A stretch of 8,119 bases of DNA from contig JANOFL010000365.1 of NCBI GenBank assembly GCA_031405895.1, positions 1 through 8,119 on the forward strand, read 5' to 3'. Positions 5,751-8,119 of this stretch are shown here, one piece after another. The position numbers and the translations under genes are program-made. This stretch comes from BJ22 sp031405895 (lineage in GTDB: Bacteria; Planctomycetota; Planctomycetia; Pirellulales; Pirellulaceae). How positions within the stretch are numbered: the stretch's first letter is position 1; each line of letters opens with the position of its first letter. Under the pieces are notes generated by a model, which saw only the letters and a list, made by a program, of their open reading frames with translations, was not told the DNA's origin and made no database searches.

Positions 5751-5808
5751 CAGAAACCAGGCAGGATTTTCCGGCTGTGCCGGCAGGGCCGGGTTTCCTG
5801 ACTACCGG
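5738..5808. repeat. 71-bp imperfect palindrome in the divergent region
   Basis: The ends CCGGTAG (5738-5744) and CTACCGG (5802-5808) are perfect inverted repeats. Inside, CAGAAACC (5751-5758) pairs imperfectly with GGTTTCCTG (5792-5800), and the centre is a tight hairpin CCGGC-TGT-GCCGG (5771-5783). The nested design recalls a small repeat element or a structured RNA. Its left end overlaps the -35 region of the predicted fliW promoter. Confidence 0.5.
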
Positions 5809-5818
5809 CCAATCGCAA

Positions 5819-5848
5819 TCGACGCCAAGCCCCTGGTCAGCCTATCAT
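5819..5848 (+). promoter_or_regulatory. Candidate sigma-70-type promoter for the HEAT-LRR-PDZ gene
   Basis: TCGACG (5819-5824) and TATCAT (5843-5848) match the -35 and -10 consensus at 4 of 6 and 5 of 6 positions with an 18-base spacer. A start near 5855 would give a leader of about 80 bases before the ATG at 5934. It is the best pair I see, but such matches are common by chance. Confidence 0.3.
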
Positions 5849-5933
5849 CGCGCGGCTTTTTCGCAGGAGTTGGTGTCAGCCAACGCGACTTGTCCTGGTG
5901 AGGCGAGGAGATTGTCCAGCGGCGGAACGACCC

Positions 5934-7631
5934 ATGAATGACCGATTGAATGGAACTGATGCAGGCCGGGCGATTCGGGCGGCCATGTCCGTGACCCTCG
6001 CATTCACGGCCATGGTCTTGAGCAGCCGGGAACTGGTTCGTGCACAATCCGGTCCGACGCCGTTAGTCGAGGTTTCCGTCCTGATCAGCCAGCTGGACAA
6101 CCCGGATTTTTCGATCCGCGAGGCCGCGATGCTCGAACTGGCGGGACGCGGGCCCGAAGCCTTTGACACGCTGGCGCGGTCCTACTTTTCAGCCACGCCC
6201 GAACAGCGCTGGCGAATTCTGAACATTCTCAGTCGCCTCGCCGTATCGGGTGGCGAAGACGTCTTTTTCAAGGCCGCGTCCCTCCTGCGGACGCTCGGCT
6301 ATGAACGCTATGACGATGTCGTGATCGCTTCCCTGCACCGCCAATGGCAGGCCGGCCGCAGCGACCGGGCCGCCGGGCGACTGGCCGAAGCCGGTGCCAT
6401 CGTGTCGATGGGTGCCGATTCGTTTCCAGCCGAGTTTCTCGAAGACCGCTTCGGATTGCGGATGGCACAGCAGGCGATGCTGCGCGTGATTGATCAGCCT
6501 GAACCTTTCCAGGTGCAGCTCGATGGCGAATCAGCCGAAAGTCCGGTGGAATCGTCCAGCGGTGCAGAAACGGTCCTCCAGCTGACGGCCGCGGAGCGTC
6601 AGGCTCTGGTCGAGCGGCTTTTGACGGCCGACATCGACGAGCAGCGACGGGTGGCCACGCGGCGGGAAATTCGAGGACCTACTGCTGCCGGCGCACAGGT
6701 CGAAGATCTGCAATCGGCTGATCGGCAGTTTCAGGTCCAGGGCGGGGTCGTGATCAACCTCGGCGGCGTCGCTTTTGTCGATGAGCAGCGCTGGATTGGC
6801 GCGCCGGAGGCCAGGTCGGTAGTCTTCGGTCCCCAGTGGCGCGGCGACGCGGACCAGATGTCCGACCTCTCGTCGATCGAGCAGCTGTTTCTCGTCCGCT
6901 TTGACTCGTTGCCGGCCGTGACCGCCGAACAGTTGCGGGTGGTGGCCCGTTCACCTTCGGTCTCGGCGCTTTCGCTCATCAACACGCCGGTGGCCGCCGT
7001 GGCTCTTGAAGCCTTGCCAGAGCTCGAGAGCGTGACGTTGCTCGAGCTGGATCTCGACCAGGTCGACTCCTCGTGGCTCGAGGCGGCGCGGAAAATGCCT
7101 GGCCTGGGCCAGTTGCGGCTGCGGGCCGGCCAGCTCATGCCCGCGAATCTGGCGGGGATCGAGAACGTCCACTCGCTCCGGCACCTGATGCTGGAGAATC
7201 TCGAGCTGACGGCTCATGATTTCGCACTGCTTGAAACGCTGCCCTTTCTGGTTTCACTGAACCTGAAGTGCTGCCGGTTCGATGTCGCTGAGTACCGGGC
7301 GTTCTCTTCGCGGGCCTCGCAGCTGGATGCGACCACCACTGGCAACTCGTTCCTCGGCGTCCGCGGGCCCAGCCTGATCGGCGACCTGGAAGGCGGCGGA
7401 TGCCAGATCAGTGAAACCGTGCCTGGTTCCGCCGCCGAATCCGCCGGCGTGTTGCCCGGAGACCTGATCCTCGCCATCGATGGCGTCGAAATCCGCGTCT
7501 TCACCGACCTGACGCTCGTGATCAGCCAGAGACAGCCTGGCGACAGCATCACACTGCAGATCAGCCGGGAAGGAAAGACAATTAAGCTTTCCGCTGTACT
7601 GGGCGATCGCAAAGATGCGCCGGTCAGGTAG
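5934..7631 (+). CDS. Secreted HEAT-LRR-PDZ mosaic protein
   Basis: A 565-residue exported protein built of interaction modules, with no catalytic motif seen. An N-terminal signal peptide is likely: a hydrophobic core at about 18-29 (MSVTLAFTAMVL) and a possible cut after VRA at 37. Residues 46-125 form HEAT-like helix pairs (VLISQLDNPDFSIREAAMLE is typical). A Q/E/S-rich linker follows (195-270). Residues 315-455 carry leucine-rich repeats with an L-x-x-L-x-L rhythm about every 24 residues. The C-terminal PDZ domain (about 473-558) has a carboxylate-loop variant FLGVRG and the conserved GVLPGDLILAIDGVEI. No serine-protease domain precedes the PDZ, so this is not a DegP/HtrA protease. The ATG at 5934 has GCGGAA about 7 bases upstream; a GTG at 5898 is in frame but has no ribosome site, and ATG 5985 is a shorter option. 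It is divergent from fliW and convergent with the DUF420-like gene. Such mosaics are common in planctomycetes; a periplasmic scaffold role is inference. Confidence 0.85.
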   Translation: MNDRLNGTDAGRAIRAAMSVTLAFTAMVLSSRELVRAQSGPTPLVEVSVLISQLDNPDFSIREAAMLELAGRGPEAFDTLARSYFSATPEQRWRILNILSRLAVSGGEDVFFKAASLLRTLGYERYDDVVIASLHRQWQAGRSDRAAGRLAEAGAIVSMGADSFPAEFLEDRFGLRMAQQAMLRVIDQPEPFQVQLDGESAESPVESSSGAETVLQLTAAERQALVERLLTADIDEQRRVATRREIRGPTAAGAQVEDLQSADRQFQVQGGVVINLGGVAFVDEQRWIGAPEARSVVFGPQWRGDADQMSDLSSIEQLFLVRFDSLPAVTAEQLRVVARSPSVSALSLINTPVAAVALEALPELESVTLLELDLDQVDSSWLEAARKMPGLGQLRLRAGQLMPANLAGIENVHSLRHLMLENLELTAHDFALLETLPFLVSLNLKCCRFDVAEYRAFSSRASQLDATTTGNSFLGVRGPSLIGDLEGGGCQISETVPGSAAESAGVLPGDLILAIDGVEIRVFTDLTLVISQRQPGDSITLQISREGKTIKLSAVLGDRKDAPVR

Positions 7632-7632
7632 A

Positions 7633-7661
7633 GGAATTGACAATTGACAATTCTCAATTCC
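7633..7661. repeat. AT-rich heptad tandem repeat and hairpin between convergent genes
   Basis: Four AATT-headed units spaced exactly 7 bp apart start at 7635, 7642, 7649 and 7656 (AATTGAC, AATTGAC, AATTCTC, AATTCCA). The block also folds: GGAATTGA (7633-7640) pairs with TCAATTCC (7654-7661), or alternatively GAATTG (7634-7639) with CAATTC (7648-7653). It fills almost the whole 32-bp gap between two stop codons and is strikingly AT-rich for its surroundings. A bidirectional terminator role is possible but there is no clean T-run. Confidence 0.6.
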
Positions 7662-7663
7662 AA

Positions 7664-8101
7664 TCACGCCACGAACGCGAACCAGTAAAACACCCAGCCC
7701 GTCACAGCAGTGAGGAGCATCAGCGCGACTGCGATCCGGCCTCCCAGCCTGTGCCTGGCCCGGTGTTGCGGGTCGGGGAATCCGTCGGCGTAGTTCCGCA
7801 AGGCCTGCCAGACGACGACGCCCCAGACGAAGGGAGTAGGGATCGCAAACGCCAGGTGCAACCAGAGCATCCGGTCGACCCAACCCGACTCGAACCAGGG
7901 GCTGGGCCGGGCCAGCTCCCGCCAGTTGGTGAAAAACCGCAAGTCGATTTCGAAGCCGATAATTGCCAGCAGCAGAAGAACCGCGAGGCCCGTCTGGATC
8001 GCGCGATGAACCCGGTGCAGCTTGCCGTAACGCACGAGCGCCACGCTGACCAGCATGACGACCGAAACGACGAGCATCGCGACGACGATCAGGTCGAGCA
8101 T
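7664..8101 (-). CDS. DUF420-like four-helix membrane protein
   Basis: The 145-residue product has four predicted helices at about 2-23, 34-52, 78-99 and 120-144. Its histidines fit the DUF420 (YozB-like) pattern: HRVHRAIQTG before helix 2 (H29, H32), H82 in helix 3 (WLHLAFAIPTP) and HRARHRLGG before helix 4 (H113, H117), ending TGWVFYWF, like the family's TGxxxY end. DUF420 proteins are often found next to cytochrome oxidase and SCO1-type copper-chaperone genes; a respiratory or heme/copper role is known only by association, and the neighbour that would test it is off the window. The ATG at 8101 is only 18 bases from the right edge, has no clear ribosome site, and the frame is open upstream, so an earlier start cannot be excluded. 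It converges on the HEAT-LRR-PDZ gene with 32 bp between stops. Confidence 0.75.
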   Translation of the reverse strand: MLDLIVVAMLVVSVVMLVSVALVRYGKLHRVHRAIQTGLAVLLLLAIIGFEIDLRFFTNWRELARPSPWFESGWVDRMLWLHLAFAIPTPFVWGVVVWQALRNYADGFPDPQHRARHRLGGRIAVALMLLTAVTGWVFYWFAFVA

Positions 8102-8119
8102 GAACGACCCGCGCGCCGG

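Larger units (their letters stand above)
5588..5933. other. Divergent regulatory region between fliW and the HEAT-LRR-PDZ gene
   Basis: These 346 bp must contain the promoters of both divergent genes. Towards fliW: a sigma-28-like promoter (5723-5750) and an AGGA-loop stem (5624-5649). Towards the plus-strand gene: a sigma-70-like pair (5819-5848), a small GTTGG/CCAAC stem (5869-5884) and two AGGA motifs (5865-5868 and 5906-5909). In the middle lies a 71-bp imperfect palindrome (5738-5808). Open frames across it are shadows. Confidence 0.6.

Noticed and set aside
5201..5941. Plus-strand open frame of 246 codons
   Set aside because: Antisense to fliW and running through its promoter region; no recognisable domain.
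5934..7631. DegP/HtrA-type protease because of the PDZ domain
   Set aside because: No trypsin-like domain or His-Asp-Ser catalytic motifs precede the PDZ; the upstream regions are HEAT-like and leucine-rich.

Overview
The window is GC-rich and looks like a chromosomal segment of a planctomycete (Planctomycetota). No single marker proves this. It rests on the combination of a CsrA with a planctomycete-like sequence, a fliW-csrA pair, a secreted HEAT/LRR/PDZ mosaic protein, a DUF420-like membrane protein, and GATGGGCGCTAGC-type palindromic repeats, which I associate with this phylum from memory. No rRNA, tRNA, CRISPR array, transposase or phage gene is visible.

Layout. Positions 1-5587 read leftwards (minus strand). 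From upstream to downstream the order is fliW (5587-5147), csrA (4724-4509), a 96-residue two-helix membrane protein of unknown function (4180-3890), a large Wzy/O-antigen-ligase-type membrane protein with a TPR-like tail (3530-777), and a WecA/MraY-type polyprenyl-phosphate sugar-1-phosphate transferase that runs off the left edge (696-1). Divergent from fliW, on the plus strand, is a secreted HEAT-LRR-PDZ protein (5934-7631). It converges, across a 32-bp AT-rich heptad repeat, on a DUF420-like four-helix membrane protein on the minus strand (8101-7664).

How the genes may work together. The WecA-like enzyme would load the first sugar phosphate onto the lipid carrier, and the Wzy-like protein would polymerise or ligate the glycan, so 3530-1 looks like the start of a surface-polysaccharide cluster. 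FliW and CsrA form a known partner-switch pair: FliW binds and inhibits the RNA-binding translational regulator CsrA, and flagellin titrates FliW. No other flagellar gene lies in the window, but a sigma-28 (FliA)-like promoter can be read upstream of fliW. Its predicted leader carries a stem-loop with an AGGA tetraloop, the type of site CsrA binds. Together these suggest a flagellum-linked feedback circuit placed beside a polysaccharide locus.

The intergenic DNA is rich in inverted repeats. The most notable are a 59-bp multi-stem palindrome between fliW and csrA with a partial second copy of its left arm, two mutually exclusive hairpins in the same gap, a 71-bp imperfect palindrome between fliW and the divergent gene, and a near-perfect palindrome between the wzy-like and wecA-like genes. 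All structural, promoter and regulatory readings were made by eye and none has been computed or searched.
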